A stretch of DNA of 64,000 nucleotides from Mycobacterium spongiae (GTDB lineage: Bacteria > Actinomycetota > Actinomycetes > Mycobacteriales > Mycobacteriaceae), in assembly GCF_018278905.1 (NCBI RefSeq), contig NZ_CP046600.1:1860001-1924000 (forward strand). Direction: 5' to 3'. The translations under genes and the position numbers were made by a program. Under the pieces are notes generated by a model. It made no database searches. It saw only the letters and a list, made by a program, of their open reading frames with translations, and was not told the DNA's origin. Positions 50,817 to 61,720 of this stretch are shown piece after piece (positions within the stretch are counted from its first letter, which is position 1; each line of letters opens with the position of its first letter).

Positions 50817-51932
50817 TCAGGCCAGCACGCTCGCCGGCTCGGTGAACGGCACACCCAGATCGGTGGCCACCTGGTGGGATAGCAGCGCGCCCTCATGCGT
50901 CGAAAGACCCTTGGCCAACGCCGGATCCGACCGGCACGCAGCTAACCAGCCGTGGTCGGCAAGGTCGAGCACGTACGGCATCGTCGCATTGGTTAGTGCA
51001 GAGGTCGACGTCTTCGGCACCGATGCGGGCATGTTCGCCACACAGTAGAAAAGCGTGTCATGCACGGCGAACGTCGGCTGATCGTAGGTGGTGGGTCGCG
51101 AGTCCTCGAAGCAACCGCCCTGATCGATCGCGATGTCCACCAGCACCGCCCCGGATTTCATATGTGCAACAACAGAATTCGAGATCAACTTGGGTGCTTT
51201 GGCGCCGGGCAGCAGGACGGCTCCAATCACCAGGTCGGCGCTCTTGACGGCGCTTTCGAGATCGTAGGCCGAGGAGTAGAGGGTGCGCATCCGCCCGCCG
51301 AACTCCGCGTCGAGCTGCCGAAGTTTGTTGACGTTGACATCGAGAACCGTCACCGTCGCGCCCATCCCGTTGGCGACCCGTGCGGCGTTGTAACCCGCCG
51401 TGCCGGCGCCGATCACCACGACATGGGCCGGCTCGACACCGGGCACTCCGCCCATCAGCACGCCCCGGCCGCCGCGGGTCCGCATGAGGTGATAGGCCCC
51501 GACCTGAGCGGAGAGGCGTCCCGCGACCTCGCTCATCGGAGCCAGCAACGGCAATGTGCCATCGGCCTCCTGGACGGTCTCCAGGGCGATTGACGTTGCG
51601 CCGGATGTCAATAGCGCATCGGTGCAGGCGCGAGAGGCGGCCAGATGGAGATATGTGAACAGCGTCTGGCCGCTTCGCAGGTATCCGTACTCGGCTGGCA
51701 TCGGTTCCTTGACCTTGAGTAGGAGATCCGCGTCGGCCCAGACCTGCTTGGCGGTGCTGATCAGTTCGGCGCCGGCTGACTTGAAATCGGCATCGCTGAT
51801 CGCCGATCCCTCTCCGGCGCCGGTCTGGACGAGTACCTCATGGCCCCGTTGCTTCAATGCGGCGACGCCGGCCGGCGTGATGGCGACCCGGAACTCGTTG
51901 TTTTTGGTCTCGGTCGGAATGCCGACGCGCAT
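50817..51932 (-). CDS. ald: L-alanine dehydrogenase
   Basis: A 371-residue NAD-dependent enzyme interconverting L-alanine and pyruvate plus ammonia; it also reduces glyoxylate. Substrate residues K75 (KVKEP) and H96 (FTYLHLA) and the NAD motif VVIGAGTAGYNAA near 172-184 are present. The gene is intact, unlike the frameshifted copy in M. bovis. ATG 51932 (MRVGIPTE) is the known start. It is divergent from its regulator aldR. Confidence 0.96.
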   Translation of the reverse strand: MRVGIPTETKNNEFRVAITPAGVAALKQRGHEVLVQTGAGEGSAISDADFKSAGAELISTAKQVWADADLLLKVKEPMPAEYGYLRSGQTLFTYLHLAASRACTDALLTSGATSIALETVQEADGTLPLLAPMSEVAGRLSAQVGAYHLMRTRGGRGVLMGGVPGVEPAHVVVIGAGTAGYNAARVANGMGATVTVLDVNVNKLRQLDAEFGGRMRTLYSSAYDLESAVKSADLVIGAVLLPGAKAPKLISNSVVAHMKSGAVLVDIAIDQGGCFEDSRPTTYDQPTFAVHDTLFYCVANMPASVPKTSTSALTNATMPYVLDLADHGWLAACRSDPALAKGLSTHEGALLSHQVATDLGVPFTEPASVLA

Positions 51933-52021
51933 GGTCTTCCCCTCTCGGTGTCTACGATCCAGTGTGAAGAACATTCAGCTATGCTGCAATAACTCTGATT
52001 AAGATTCATAGATGAGGTCAT
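51933..52021. promoter_or_regulatory. ald-aldR divergent control region
   Basis: The 89 bp between the two starts are AT-rich compared with both genes (around 51965-52015). In M. tuberculosis AldR binds several sites here and controls ald in response to alanine. I could not fix the individual boxes by eye. Confidence 0.45.
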
Positions 52022-52537
52022 ATGACTGAACATAAATCGGAAATTACCGATCCTCTGGACCGCTCATCGAAGGATGTTCGGTCGGCGGAACTTGCCGAGG
52101 TGGACCGCAGAATCCTGGCCTTGCTCCACAGCGATGCGCGGATAGCCAACAACGCGCTGGCGGAGGCTGTCGGGATCGCGCCGTCGACGTGCCACGGTCG
52201 CCTTCGGCGGTTGCTGGACCTTGGGGTCATTCGGGGGTTTTATGCCGACATAGATCCGGTTGCCGTGGGTATGCCTTTGCAAGCCATGGTTTCGGTCAAC
52301 CTGCAGTCCAACGCCCGCGGGAATATCCGTAGTTTCATCCAGCAGATTCGCCGCAAGCGACAGGTCATGGATGTGTACTTTCTGGCCGGCGCCGACGATT
52401 TCATCCTGCATGTCGCCGCGCGCGACACCGACGACCTGCGTTCGTTCGTGGTCGATAATCTCAATGCCGACGCGAACGTCGCAGGCACCCAGACGTCGCT
52501 GATATTCGAGCATTTGCGCGGGGCGGCCCCCGTTTAG
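52022..52537 (+). CDS. aldR: Lrp/AsnC-family regulator AldR
   Basis: A 171-residue feast/famine regulator. The HTH domain (LAEVDRRILALLHSDARIANNALAEAVG, then PSTCHGRLRRLLDLGVI) is followed by the RAM effector domain (about 95-165). It senses amino acids, likely alanine, and controls the divergent ald gene. It is slightly shorter than the 179 residues recalled for M. tuberculosis. Confidence 0.92.
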   Translation: MTEHKSEITDPLDRSSKDVRSAELAEVDRRILALLHSDARIANNALAEAVGIAPSTCHGRLRRLLDLGVIRGFYADIDPVAVGMPLQAMVSVNLQSNARGNIRSFIQQIRRKRQVMDVYFLAGADDFILHVAARDTDDLRSFVVDNLNADANVAGTQTSLIFEHLRGAAPV

Positions 52538-52565
52538 GCAGCCCGTGGCTGGCTAAAATCTTGGG

Positions 52566-53036
52566 ATGACCGACCCGAACGGGGCTTCTGTGACGGCCAC
52601 CGTGGAGATCGATGCCAGCCCTTCTAGGGTGTACGGGCTCATCACCGACCTGCCAACGTTGGCCGCGATGGCCGAAGAAGCCGTCGCAATGGAATTGCGG
52701 CGAGGCGGTTCGGTTTGCCAAGGTGCGGTGTTCGTTGGTCACAACGAACATGCCGGCCACCGCTGGAGCACCACGTGCACAGTCACCGACGCCGAACCCG
52801 GCCGGGTCTTCGCTTTCGATGTGCGATACACCGTCCTCCCGATTGCGCGCTGGCGATATGACATCGTCGCGGTCGACGGCGGCTGCCGGGTCACCGAAAG
52901 CACCTGGGACCGGCGCCCGGGTTGGTTCCGCAAGCTTGCGCCGCTGGCCACCGGAACCAAGGATCGGACGGCGGCCAACACCGAGCACATCGCGATTACC
53001 CTGCAGCGGCTCAAGCAACGCGCCGAGGCCGGATAG
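52566..53036 (+). CDS. SRPBCC (polyketide cyclase/dehydrase-like) protein (Rv2778c-like)
   Basis: A 156-residue START/Bet v 1-fold protein. It opens with the typical ATVEIDASPSRVYGLITDLPT strand-helix and ends with the long C-terminal helix that closes the hydrophobic pocket. It binds a lipophilic ligand of unknown nature. Same length as in M. tuberculosis. Confidence 0.85.
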   Translation: MTDPNGASVTATVEIDASPSRVYGLITDLPTLAAMAEEAVAMELRRGGSVCQGAVFVGHNEHAGHRWSTTCTVTDAEPGRVFAFDVRYTVLPIARWRYDIVAVDGGCRVTESTWDRRPGWFRKLAPLATGTKDRTAANTEHIAITLQRLKQRAEAG

Positions 53037-53052
53037 CCGGCTCACCCGCAAC

Positions 53053-53058
53053 TATACT
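53053..53058 (+). promoter_or_regulatory. -10 box of the diiron protein-reductase operon
   Basis: TATACT at 53053-53058 in an AT-rich island is a near-consensus -10. It would start a leader of about 80 nt ending in GAAGGGG before ATG 53148. Confidence 0.5.
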
Positions 53059-53147
53059 TAAAAGGGTGTAATGTCCACTAGGACGACATTTCGGGGCTTT
53101 GTGTCCATGCATCATTCATGCCGAGATGAAGTTTTTGAAGGGGCCGC

Positions 53148-54056
53148 ATGTTTACCGTTGATGACCGGGCCGTTGATCCGCAATCGGGCGCCGCAGACCA
53201 CGAGCGGCTTGTGCTCGAGGCGCGCCACGTTGAGTTCGACTGGTCACAGCTGCCATTCCACTATGTGCCCAACGAGCCGATGGCCACCCACGTACTCAAC
53301 GTCCTGCACCTGCTGTTGCCGCCGGGCGAAGAGTTTTTCGTGCACGTCTTCAAGAAGGCGCTGCCGCTGATCAAGGACGACCAACTGCGGCTGGACGTGC
53401 AGGGATTCATCGGCCAGGAAGCGATGCATTCCCAATCGCACTCCGGAGTAGTCGATCACTTCGCAGCCCAGGGCCTCGACTTAGCACCGTTCACCGACCA
53501 GGTGAGGTGGCTGTTCGACAAAATGATGGGCGAGCGCCCGCGGTCCAGTCTGCGACGACGACAGAGCTGGTTGCTGGAGCAGATTTCGACCGCAGCGGCG
53601 ATTGAGCACTACACGGCCATCATGGGCGAATGGATTCTGAACACCCCCGAACACGATGCCATCGGCACCGATCCGGTGATGCTGGATCTGCTCCGATGGC
53701 ATGGCGCGGAAGAGGTCGAGCACAAGGCCGTCGCCTTCGACGCTATGAAGCATCTGCGGGCCGGCTACTGGCGCCGGGTACGCACCCAGCTGGTCGTCAC
53801 ACCGGTGATGTTCCTGCTATGGATACGTGGGGTGCGATACTTGTACTCGATCGATCCCCATCTGGCGCCGGGGACCAAGCCCCGGTGGCGCGACTATCGC
53901 GACGCGGCACGCCGGGGTTTGGTGCCCGGGCTGCTTAGCTTCACGCGGTCGGTTGGTGCCTACTATCGGCCGCGTTTCCACCCCTCACAGCTGGGCGGGG
54001 TCGAGCGCGCCGTCGACTACCTGGCGATCTCACCTGCTGCCCGGGCGTCTCACTGA
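53148..54056 (+). CDS. Ferritin-like PF10118-type predicted metal-dependent hydrolase/oxygenase (Rv2777c-like)
   Basis: A 302-residue helical protein of the metal-dependent hydrolase-like family PF10118. Candidate metal ligands fall in helix motifs: GQEAMHSQSH (E91, H94, H98), AIEHYT (E153, H154) and GAEEVEH (E188, E189, H192). This ExxH plus EExxH layout is typical of carboxylate-bridged diiron four-helix bundles. A hydrophobic segment near 215-235 (VVTPVMFLLWIRGVRYL) may anchor it to the membrane. The reductase gene 26 bp downstream could supply electrons. Confidence 0.8.
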   Translation: MFTVDDRAVDPQSGAADHERLVLEARHVEFDWSQLPFHYVPNEPMATHVLNVLHLLLPPGEEFFVHVFKKALPLIKDDQLRLDVQGFIGQEAMHSQSHSGVVDHFAAQGLDLAPFTDQVRWLFDKMMGERPRSSLRRRQSWLLEQISTAAAIEHYTAIMGEWILNTPEHDAIGTDPVMLDLLRWHGAEEVEHKAVAFDAMKHLRAGYWRRVRTQLVVTPVMFLLWIRGVRYLYSIDPHLAPGTKPRWRDYRDAARRGLVPGLLSFTRSVGAYYRPRFHPSQLGGVERAVDYLAISPAARASH

Positions 54057-54082
54057 CGAACTCGTCTGACGGGATTTTCGTC

Positions 54083-55951
<1,869 letters not shown>

Positions 55952-55978
<27 letters not shown>

Positions 55979-56440
55979 GAGGACGCGCGGCGCACCCTGC
56001 GCATCCAGCTTCTCATCGCCTTCATGTGCGCTGCGATGCTGGCCTACTTCGTCATGCTCGGGCGCATCGCCGTCGCCATGATCGGCTCCGGGCAAGCCGC
56101 GGCCGTCGGCTTGGGTCTTGCGCTGCTGATCATGCCCGGCATCGGGCTGTGGGCCATGATCGCCACGCTGCGGGCCGGACTGGCGCATCAGAAACTGGCC
56201 CGCCTGATCGCCGACGACGGGATGGAGCTCGACGCCAGCGGGTTGCCCCGACGGCCCTCGGGCCGTATCGAGCGCGCCGCAGCCGACGCGCTGTTCACGA
56301 CAGTCCGCGCCGAGCTGGAAGACGACCCCGACAATTGGCGCCGGTGGTATCGGCTCGCACGCGCCTACGACTACGCGGGCGATCGGCGCCGCGCGCGAGG
56401 GGCCATGAAGGCAGCGGTTGAGTTGCAGGGTCGGTCGTGA
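55952..56440 (+). CDS. Small membrane protein with two helices (Rv2772c-like)
   Basis: A 162-residue protein. Two hydrophobic segments (about 20-40 LLIAFMCAAMLAYFVMLG; 50-70 GLGLALLIMPGIGLWAMIA) make a hairpin, followed by a soluble part whose end (WRRWYRLARAYDYAGDRRRAR) looks like one TPR-type helix pair. Function unknown. It starts 10 bp after dapB. Confidence 0.75.
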
Positions 56441-56534
56441 GCATGAGGCGGAGCTACGTGTCCGGTCGCGATCCGCTGGCGGCCGTGGGGGCGCTCGCTT
56501 GCACGGTGCCAAACCATGAAATGGAGGCTTGCCG

Positions 56535-56987
56535 GTGTCGCGACTGTTGATCGTCCACCACACGCCATCGCCGCACATGCAGGAGATGTTCGAGGCGGTC
56601 CTGGCCGGCGCCACCGACCCGGAGATCGAGGGCGTCGAGGTGGTGCGACGACCGGCCCTCACCGTCTCGCCGGTCGAAATGTTGGAGGCAGACGGCTACC
56701 TGCTGGGCACCCCGGCGAACCTCGGCTACATCTCAGGTGCTCTCAAGCACGCTTTTGACTGCGCCTACTACCAGCTGCTGGATGCGACGCGGGGGCGACC
56801 TTTCGGGGTCTATCTGCACGGCAACGAGGGCACCGAAGGCGCCGAGCGGAGTCTTTCCGGCATCACGACCGGGCTGGGTTGGGTGCGGGCCGCTGAGACG
56901 GTGGTGGTGATGGGCAAGCCGACCAAAGGCGACGTCGAAGCGTGCTGGAACCTCGGTGCGACGGTCGCCGCTGGGTTGATGGGCTGA
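56535..56987 (+). CDS. Flavodoxin-fold NAD(P)H-dependent reductase-like protein (Rv2771c-like)
   Basis: A 150-residue flavodoxin-like protein. The first strand and phosphate loop LLIVHHTPSPHMQEM bind FMN phosphate; YLLGTPANLGYISGALKHAFD follows as in the family. GGAGG 7 nt before GTG 56535 fixes the start over TTG 56529. Probably an electron carrier or quinone reductase; partner unknown. Confidence 0.82.
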   Translation: MSRLLIVHHTPSPHMQEMFEAVLAGATDPEIEGVEVVRRPALTVSPVEMLEADGYLLGTPANLGYISGALKHAFDCAYYQLLDATRGRPFGVYLHGNEGTEGAERSLSGITTGLGWVRAAETVVVMGKPTKGDVEACWNLGATVAAGLMG

Positions 56988-57140
56988 GTTGCGCTACGTG
57001 ACGCCATAGCTGCTGGACTGACAATCATTGGCTGTGCTGGCGAGCCAAATGCCAAGCCAGCGGCGACCCCGATGGAATAATGGAAGCTTCCGGTGGAGAA
57101 TCGCCCGCCCATGCCCGCGACTAGAAACGGACTTTCCCGA

Positions 57141-58283
57141 GTGGATTTTGGAGCTCTTCCACCGGAGATCAACTCTGCGCGCATGTATGCCGGCGCGGGG
57201 GCCGCGCCGATGCTGACCGCCGCAGCCGCGTGGAACGACATCGCTGTCGAATTGAGCACCGTTGCTTCTTCCTTCGAGTCCGTCATTGTGCGGCTGAGCA
57301 CCGAGGGATGGATGGGTCCCGCGTCGCTGTCGATGGTCGCGGCTGCGCAGCCGCTCCTGGTTTGGCTGAGCCACACCGCCGAGTCCTCGGCGCTCGCGGC
57401 GGCGCAGGCCTTGGCGTCCGCAGCCGCCTTTGAGACGGCGTATGCGACGACGGTGCCCCCCGCCGATGTTGCTGCCAACCGAGAGTTATTGGCCGAACTG
57501 ACAGCGACCAACATCTTGGGGCAAAACGTGTCGGCCATCGCGGCTACCGAGGCGCGCTACGGCGAAATGTGGGCCCAAGACGCGGCGGCCATGTACGGCT
57601 ACGCCGCCTCCTCCGCGGTAGCGGGCAGACTCAACCCGCTGGCGCGGCCGTCTCAGGTCACCAATCCGGCCGGGCTCGCCAACCAAGCCGCCGCTGTTGG
57701 CCAGGCCGCAGCCTCCGGTTCCGCACAGCAGGTGGCGCTGGGAAACCTGATTAGCAACCTCCCCGATGCCGCGCTAGGCCTCGCGTCCCCGGTCGCGGCG
57801 GCGGCCCAGGTGCCCGGGCTGGACACGATCATCCAGGATATCGACAAAATGCTCGGAAGTCTGTTCGTGTTCAACGCATTTCACGGCTTGGGCGGCATCG
57901 CGGACTATGCCACGGCATCCACGTCCACGGCCGTGTTCATGATGGGCGGTACCGACACCGTGGGTCACGCTAGCGGGGCCGCCGCGTTGGGACACACATT
58001 GCCATCAGCCGTCATCGGCGGGTCACGGTTTTCCGCCGCCCTGGGCACTGCACCGGCGGTCGGTCGCCTGACGGTGCCGGCAGGCTGGTCGACCGCGGCG
58101 CCGGCCATGACTGCCGCTGCGGCTGTGGACGGCACCAGCTGGGCGGTTCCCGCCGAGGAGGGCGAAACGATCGCGATGCTGGGTGCGCCGACAGCAGGAG
58201 CGGGCGTCAATGGTGCCGGTAGCGGCTCAGGTCCGCGGTACGGAGTCAAGCCGACCGTCATGCCCAGGCAATTCCTGGTCTGA
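57141..58283 (+). CDS. PPE family protein, SVP subfamily (PPE44-like)
   Basis: A 380-residue PPE protein. It starts with the canonical [16 protein letters not shown], has the WxG-type turn TEGWMGPASL and YGEMWAQD, then the SVP-type motif GRLTVPAGW near residue 310 and the end PRYGVKPTVMPRQFLV. These fit PPE44 (Rv2770c, 382 residues). It is expected to be secreted by a type VII system with a PE partner, but no PE gene is adjacent. GTG 57141 is chosen by homology; no clear ribosome site is seen, and in-frame starts at 57093 and 57111 remain possible. Confidence 0.88.
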   Translation: MDFGALPPEINSARMYAGAGAAPMLTAAAAWNDIAVELSTVASSFESVIVRLSTEGWMGPASLSMVAAAQPLLVWLSHTAESSALAAAQALASAAAFETAYATTVPPADVAANRELLAELTATNILGQNVSAIAATEARYGEMWAQDAAAMYGYAASSAVAGRLNPLARPSQVTNPAGLANQAAAVGQAAASGSAQQVALGNLISNLPDAALGLASPVAAAAQVPGLDTIIQDIDKMLGSLFVFNAFHGLGGIADYATASTSTAVFMMGGTDTVGHASGAAALGHTLPSAVIGGSRFSAALGTAPAVGRLTVPAGWSTAAPAMTAAAAVDGTSWAVPAEEGETIAMLGAPTAGAGVNGAGSGSGPRYGVKPTVMPRQFLV

Positions 58284-58307
58284 CCGAGCAGAGGGGAAAC
58301 GTCCTCG

Positions 58308-59639
58308 GTGGCCACGAAGACCCGCTCCGGCCTGCAGGAGACGCTGGGCCTGCGATCGGCGGTGTTGTTCGGCCTGGCATACATGACCCCGATCATCGTG
58401 CTGGGCATCTTCGGGGTTATCGCCGAACGCTCGCACGGCGGCAGCGCCGGATCGTACCTGCTCGCCACCATCGCGTTGCTGTTCACCGCCCAGAGCTACG
58501 GCGTCATGGCGAAGCACTTTCCGGTCGCCGGATCTGCCTACACCTACGTGCGTAAAGCGCTCGACGCCCGGGTGGGGTTCATGGTCGGTTGGGCGGTCCT
58601 GCTGGACTACTTGTTTCTGCCATTGGTGATCTGGCTGATCGGCGGCTCTTATTTGCAGGACCAGTTCCCCGCTGTGCCGTTCTGGATGTGGATCGTAGGT
58701 TTCGCCGCCATCACCACGACGCTGAACCTCGTCGGACTGAAAGTGGCCGACCGCGCGAACTTCGTGTTGATGACGTTTCAACTGCTGATCTTGGTGATTT
58801 TCGTGGCATTGACGATCGCTCACCTCGTCGGCACATCGCAGCCACTGGTGTCGCTGAGGCCCTTCACCGGCGACGCCGGGCTGCCGGCCATTGCCGCCGG
58901 CGCCGCGGTGGCCGCGTACTCGTTTCTGGGCTTTGACGCGGTCAGCACACTGACCGAGGAAACCCGCGATGCCAAACGCACCATCCCGCAGGCCATCATG
59001 CTGATTGCGCTGATCGGCGGCGCCATCTTCATCACGGTCGCCTATGTTGTCAGCTTGGTCGCTCCGGGCAGTTCCTTTCCCAACGCCGATTCCCTCTCCG
59101 AGGGCATTGCCAGAAGCATCGGCGGCAACCTGTTCGGCGCTATATTCCTCGCCGCGCTCATCATTGGCCAGTTCACGTCCGGTCTCGCCGCACAAGCAGC
59201 AGTCTCGCGGCTGCTTTATGCCATGGGTCGCGATGGCGTCCTGCCTCGGCGCGTGTTCGGCAAGGTGTCGGAGAGGTTCCACACTCCGGTGTTCAACATC
59301 GTGCTGACGGGCGCGGTCGGTTTGACCGCGGTCCTGCTCAGTGTCGCGACCTCGACGTCGTTCATCAACTTCGGCGCGTTCACGGCCTTCACGCTGGTCA
59401 ATGTGTCGGTCGTGGCGTACTTTCTGCGCCACCGCGACGCCGGGCTGCCTCGGTGGCGCTACGTGGTGTTGCCGGCCATGGGCGCCGCAGTCGATCTCTA
59501 CCTGCTCACCCGCCTCGAGTCAGATGCCCTGATCATCGGAGTGTCGTGGGCCGGCATCGGGTTCGGCTACCTGCTCTGGCTCACCCGCGGCCTCACCCGG
59601 GAGCCGCCGGATCTCGCGGGCATAGCCGAGCGGACGTAG
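58308..59639 (+). CDS. APC-superfamily amino acid/amine permease
   Basis: A 443-residue membrane protein with 12 predicted helices. The first helix pair (VLFGLAYMTPIIVLGIFG) contains the unwound substrate site, and GFDAVSTLTEETRDAKRTIPQAI is the signature loop of amino-acid and polyamine permeases (PuuP-like). Substrate cannot be told. GTG start 24 bp after the PPE gene. I do not recall it at this locus in M. tuberculosis. Confidence 0.85.
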   Translation: MATKTRSGLQETLGLRSAVLFGLAYMTPIIVLGIFGVIAERSHGGSAGSYLLATIALLFTAQSYGVMAKHFPVAGSAYTYVRKALDARVGFMVGWAVLLDYLFLPLVIWLIGGSYLQDQFPAVPFWMWIVGFAAITTTLNLVGLKVADRANFVLMTFQLLILVIFVALTIAHLVGTSQPLVSLRPFTGDAGLPAIAAGAAVAAYSFLGFDAVSTLTEETRDAKRTIPQAIMLIALIGGAIFITVAYVVSLVAPGSSFPNADSLSEGIARSIGGNLFGAIFLAALIIGQFTSGLAAQAAVSRLLYAMGRDGVLPRRVFGKVSERFHTPVFNIVLTGAVGLTAVLLSVATSTSFINFGAFTAFTLVNVSVVAYFLRHRDAGLPRWRYVVLPAMGAAVDLYLLTRLESDALIIGVSWAGIGFGYLLWLTRGLTREPPDLAGIAERT

Positions 59640-59666
59640 CGACCACCGGGTCGACGTTTGATTCGC

Positions 59667-59703
59667 TAACATTCGTGGTGCATACCACCTGCACGCGTGT
59701 GCA
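59667..59703 (+). promoter_or_regulatory. fabG5-operon promoter with two adjacent palindromes
   Basis: TAACAT at 59667-59672 is a -10 candidate. Directly downstream lie GTGGT-gcat-ACCAC (59675-59688) and TGCAC-gcgt-GTGCA (59690-59703), two perfect 5+4+5 inverted repeats with 1 bp between them. Their position over the expected transcription start suggests a repressor operator. Confidence 0.5.
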
Positions 59704-59732
59704 CACCATGGCACGAGAGATCGGGCGACCGC

Positions 59733-60515
59733 ATGACCTCACTGGATTTGACCGGCCGCACCGCGATTATCACGGGTGCCTCGCGCGGAATCGGGCTTGC
59801 CACCGCCGAGCAGCTCGCCGCGGCGGGCGCCAACGTGGTGCTGACTGCCCGCAAGCAAGAAGCGGCCGACGCCGCCGCGGCCCGGATCGGCGACCGCGCC
59901 CTGGGTGTCGGTGCCCACGCGGTCGACGAGGATGCCGCCCGGCGCTGTGTGGACCTGACTCTCGAGCGCTTCGGCGGCGTCGACATCCTGATCAACAATG
60001 CTGGAACCAATCCGGCGTACGGACCGCTGATTGACCAGGACCACGCACGCTTCGCCAAAATCTTCGACGTCAACTTGTGGGCACCGCTGATGTGGACCTC
60101 GCTCGTCGCCAAGGCTTACATGGGTGAGCACGGCGGTGCCGTGGTCAACACCTCCTCCGTCGGCGGCATGCACCAGTCGCCGGCCATGGGCATGTACAAC
60201 GCCACCAAGGCGGCGCTGATCCATATCACCAAGCAACTGGCGCTGGAACTTTCACCACGTGTCCGGGTCAACGCCATCTGCCCCGGTGTGGTGCGCACCA
60301 GGCTTGCCGAGGCGCTGTGGAAAGACCACGAGGATCCGCTGGCTGCCACCATCGCCCTTGGGCGAATCGGTGAGCCGGTCGACGTGGCCGGTGCTGTCGC
60401 TTTTCTCGTTTCGGACGCGGCGAGCTGGATCACCGGCGAGACGCTGGTGATCGACGGCGGTCTGCTGTTGGGCAATGCGCTCGGATTCCGCGCTCAATCT
60501 GGTGGTGGCCAATGA
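59733..60515 (+). CDS. fabG5: Short-chain dehydrogenase/reductase FabG5
   Basis: A 260-residue NAD(P)-dependent [11 protein letters not shown] (14-21) binds the cofactor, NNAG follows, and the catalytic Y155 and K159 (YNATK) are intact with the Ser in NTSSVGG. It may act on 3-oxoacyl or 3-hydroxyacyl-CoA. ATG 59733 gives the M. tuberculosis length. It overlaps the acyl-CoA dehydrogenase gene by an ATGA. Confidence 0.94.
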   Translation: MTSLDLTGRTAIITGASRGIGLATAEQLAAAGANVVLTARKQEAADAAAARIGDRALGVGAHAVDEDAARRCVDLTLERFGGVDILINNAGTNPAYGPLIDQDHARFAKIFDVNLWAPLMWTSLVAKAYMGEHGGAVVNTSSVGGMHQSPAMGMYNATKAALIHITKQLALELSPRVRVNAICPGVVRTRLAEALWKDHEDPLAATIALGRIGEPVDVAGAVAFLVSDAASWITGETLVIDGGLLLGNALGFRAQSGGGQ

Positions 60516-61720
60516 GCGCCGACAAGGACATATCGGACGTCACCCGAGCCGACCTGAACGCGAGGGTTGCCAAACTCCTCGACGAGCACGACCCCGCCAC
60601 CAGCGCCCCAAAGGACTTCCTGGGCGCCCGGTTTGATGCGGGGCTCGCTTGGGTGCACTTTCCCGTGGGAAGCGGTGGTCTCGACCTGCCGAACGACGCT
60701 CAGGCCCCCGTTGACGCCGCGTTGGCCGCCGCGGGTGCGCCCCCAGCCGGTGGCGGGAGAAACTTCATTGGCCTCGGCATGGCGGCGCCGACGATCGCGA
60801 CGTTTGGAACTGTCGATCAGCAGCGAAAGTTCCTGCGCCCGTTGTTTACCGGCGAACACTTTTACTGCCAGCTGTTCAGCGAGCCTGGTGCCGGATCGGA
60901 CCTCGCCGCGGCGGCCACCCGCGCAGTCCGTGATGGCGCCGACTGGATTGTCAATGGTCAGAAAGTATGGACCTCATTGGCGCAACACGCGCAGATGGCG
61001 ATTCTGGTCGCGCGCACCAACCCGGATGTGCCGAAACACGCTGGTCTGACTTACTTTTTGTGCGACATGACGCAGCCGGGCGTCGAAATCCGGCCGCTAC
61101 GACAGCTCACCGGCGAAGCGGAGTTCAACGAGGTGTTCCTCACCGACGTCCGGGTGCCCGACGCGAATCGACTGGGTCCCGAAGGAGGAGGTTGGCGAGT
61201 AGCGACCACCACGCTGAACAACGAGCGCGTCGCCATCGGCGGCCGGACTGGCATGCCGCGGGAGAGCGGAATGATCGGCAAGGTCACCGAAGCGTGGCGC
61301 GGCGAACCGGCACTGCGTAACCCGGCGATGCACGACGAGATGATGCGGCTGTGGGTCGAATCAGAAGTCCTCCGCCTCACCGGCGAGCGGCTGCGCCAGC
61401 AGGCCGCATCCGGTCAGCCTGGCCCCGAGGGGGCCGGCATGAAAGTGGCATACGCGCGGCTCGCGCAACAGATTTCGGGTTTCGACCTCGAGTTGCACCC
61501 GGAATCCGGTCTGCACTACGACGACTGGACCTTGCGTCGACCCGACACGGTCGACCTGACCGGCCGCGGGCTCGGCTATCGCTACTTGCGGGCGCGCGGC
61601 AACTCCATCGAGGGGGGCACGTCGGAGATCTTGCGCAACACGATCTCTGAACGAGTCCTGGGCCTGCCCGGCGAACACCGTGTCGATAAGACGGCCGCCT
61701 GGAAGGACCTGCCCAGATGA
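60512..61720 (+). CDS. Acyl-CoA dehydrogenase, catalytic-type subunit
   Basis: A 402-residue [21 protein letters not shown] (near 127) contacts FAD and substrate; [10 protein letters not shown] near the end supplies the probable catalytic base E367. Coupled by 4-bp overlaps to fabG5 upstream and to a second, shorter ACAD downstream. The layout resembles FadE28-FadE29 pairs, which form alpha2-beta2 enzymes acting on sterol side-chain-type CoAs. I do not know this pair at this site in M. tuberculosis. Confidence 0.9.
   Translation: MSADKDISDVTRADLNARVAKLLDEHDPATSAPKDFLGARFDAGLAWVHFPVGSGGLDLPNDAQAPVDAALAAAGAPPAGGGRNFIGLGMAAPTIATFGTVDQQRKFLRPLFTGEHFYCQLFSEPGAGSDLAAAATRAVRDGADWIVNGQKVWTSLAQHAQMAILVARTNPDVPKHAGLTYFLCDMTQPGVEIRPLRQLTGEAEFNEVFLTDVRVPDANRLGPEGGGWRVATTTLNNERVAIGGRTGMPRESGMIGKVTEAWRGEPALRNPAMHDEMMRLWVESEVLRLTGERLRQQAASGQPGPEGAGMKVAYARLAQQISGFDLELHPESGLHYDDWTLRRPDTVDLTGRGLGYRYLRARGNSIEGGTSEILRNTISERVLGLPGEHRVDKTAAWKDLPR

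Noticed and set aside
58227..59432. 401-codon open frame antisense to the permease
   Set aside because: Its composition (Asp/Arg/Gln/His-rich) mirrors a hydrophobic gene on the other strand.
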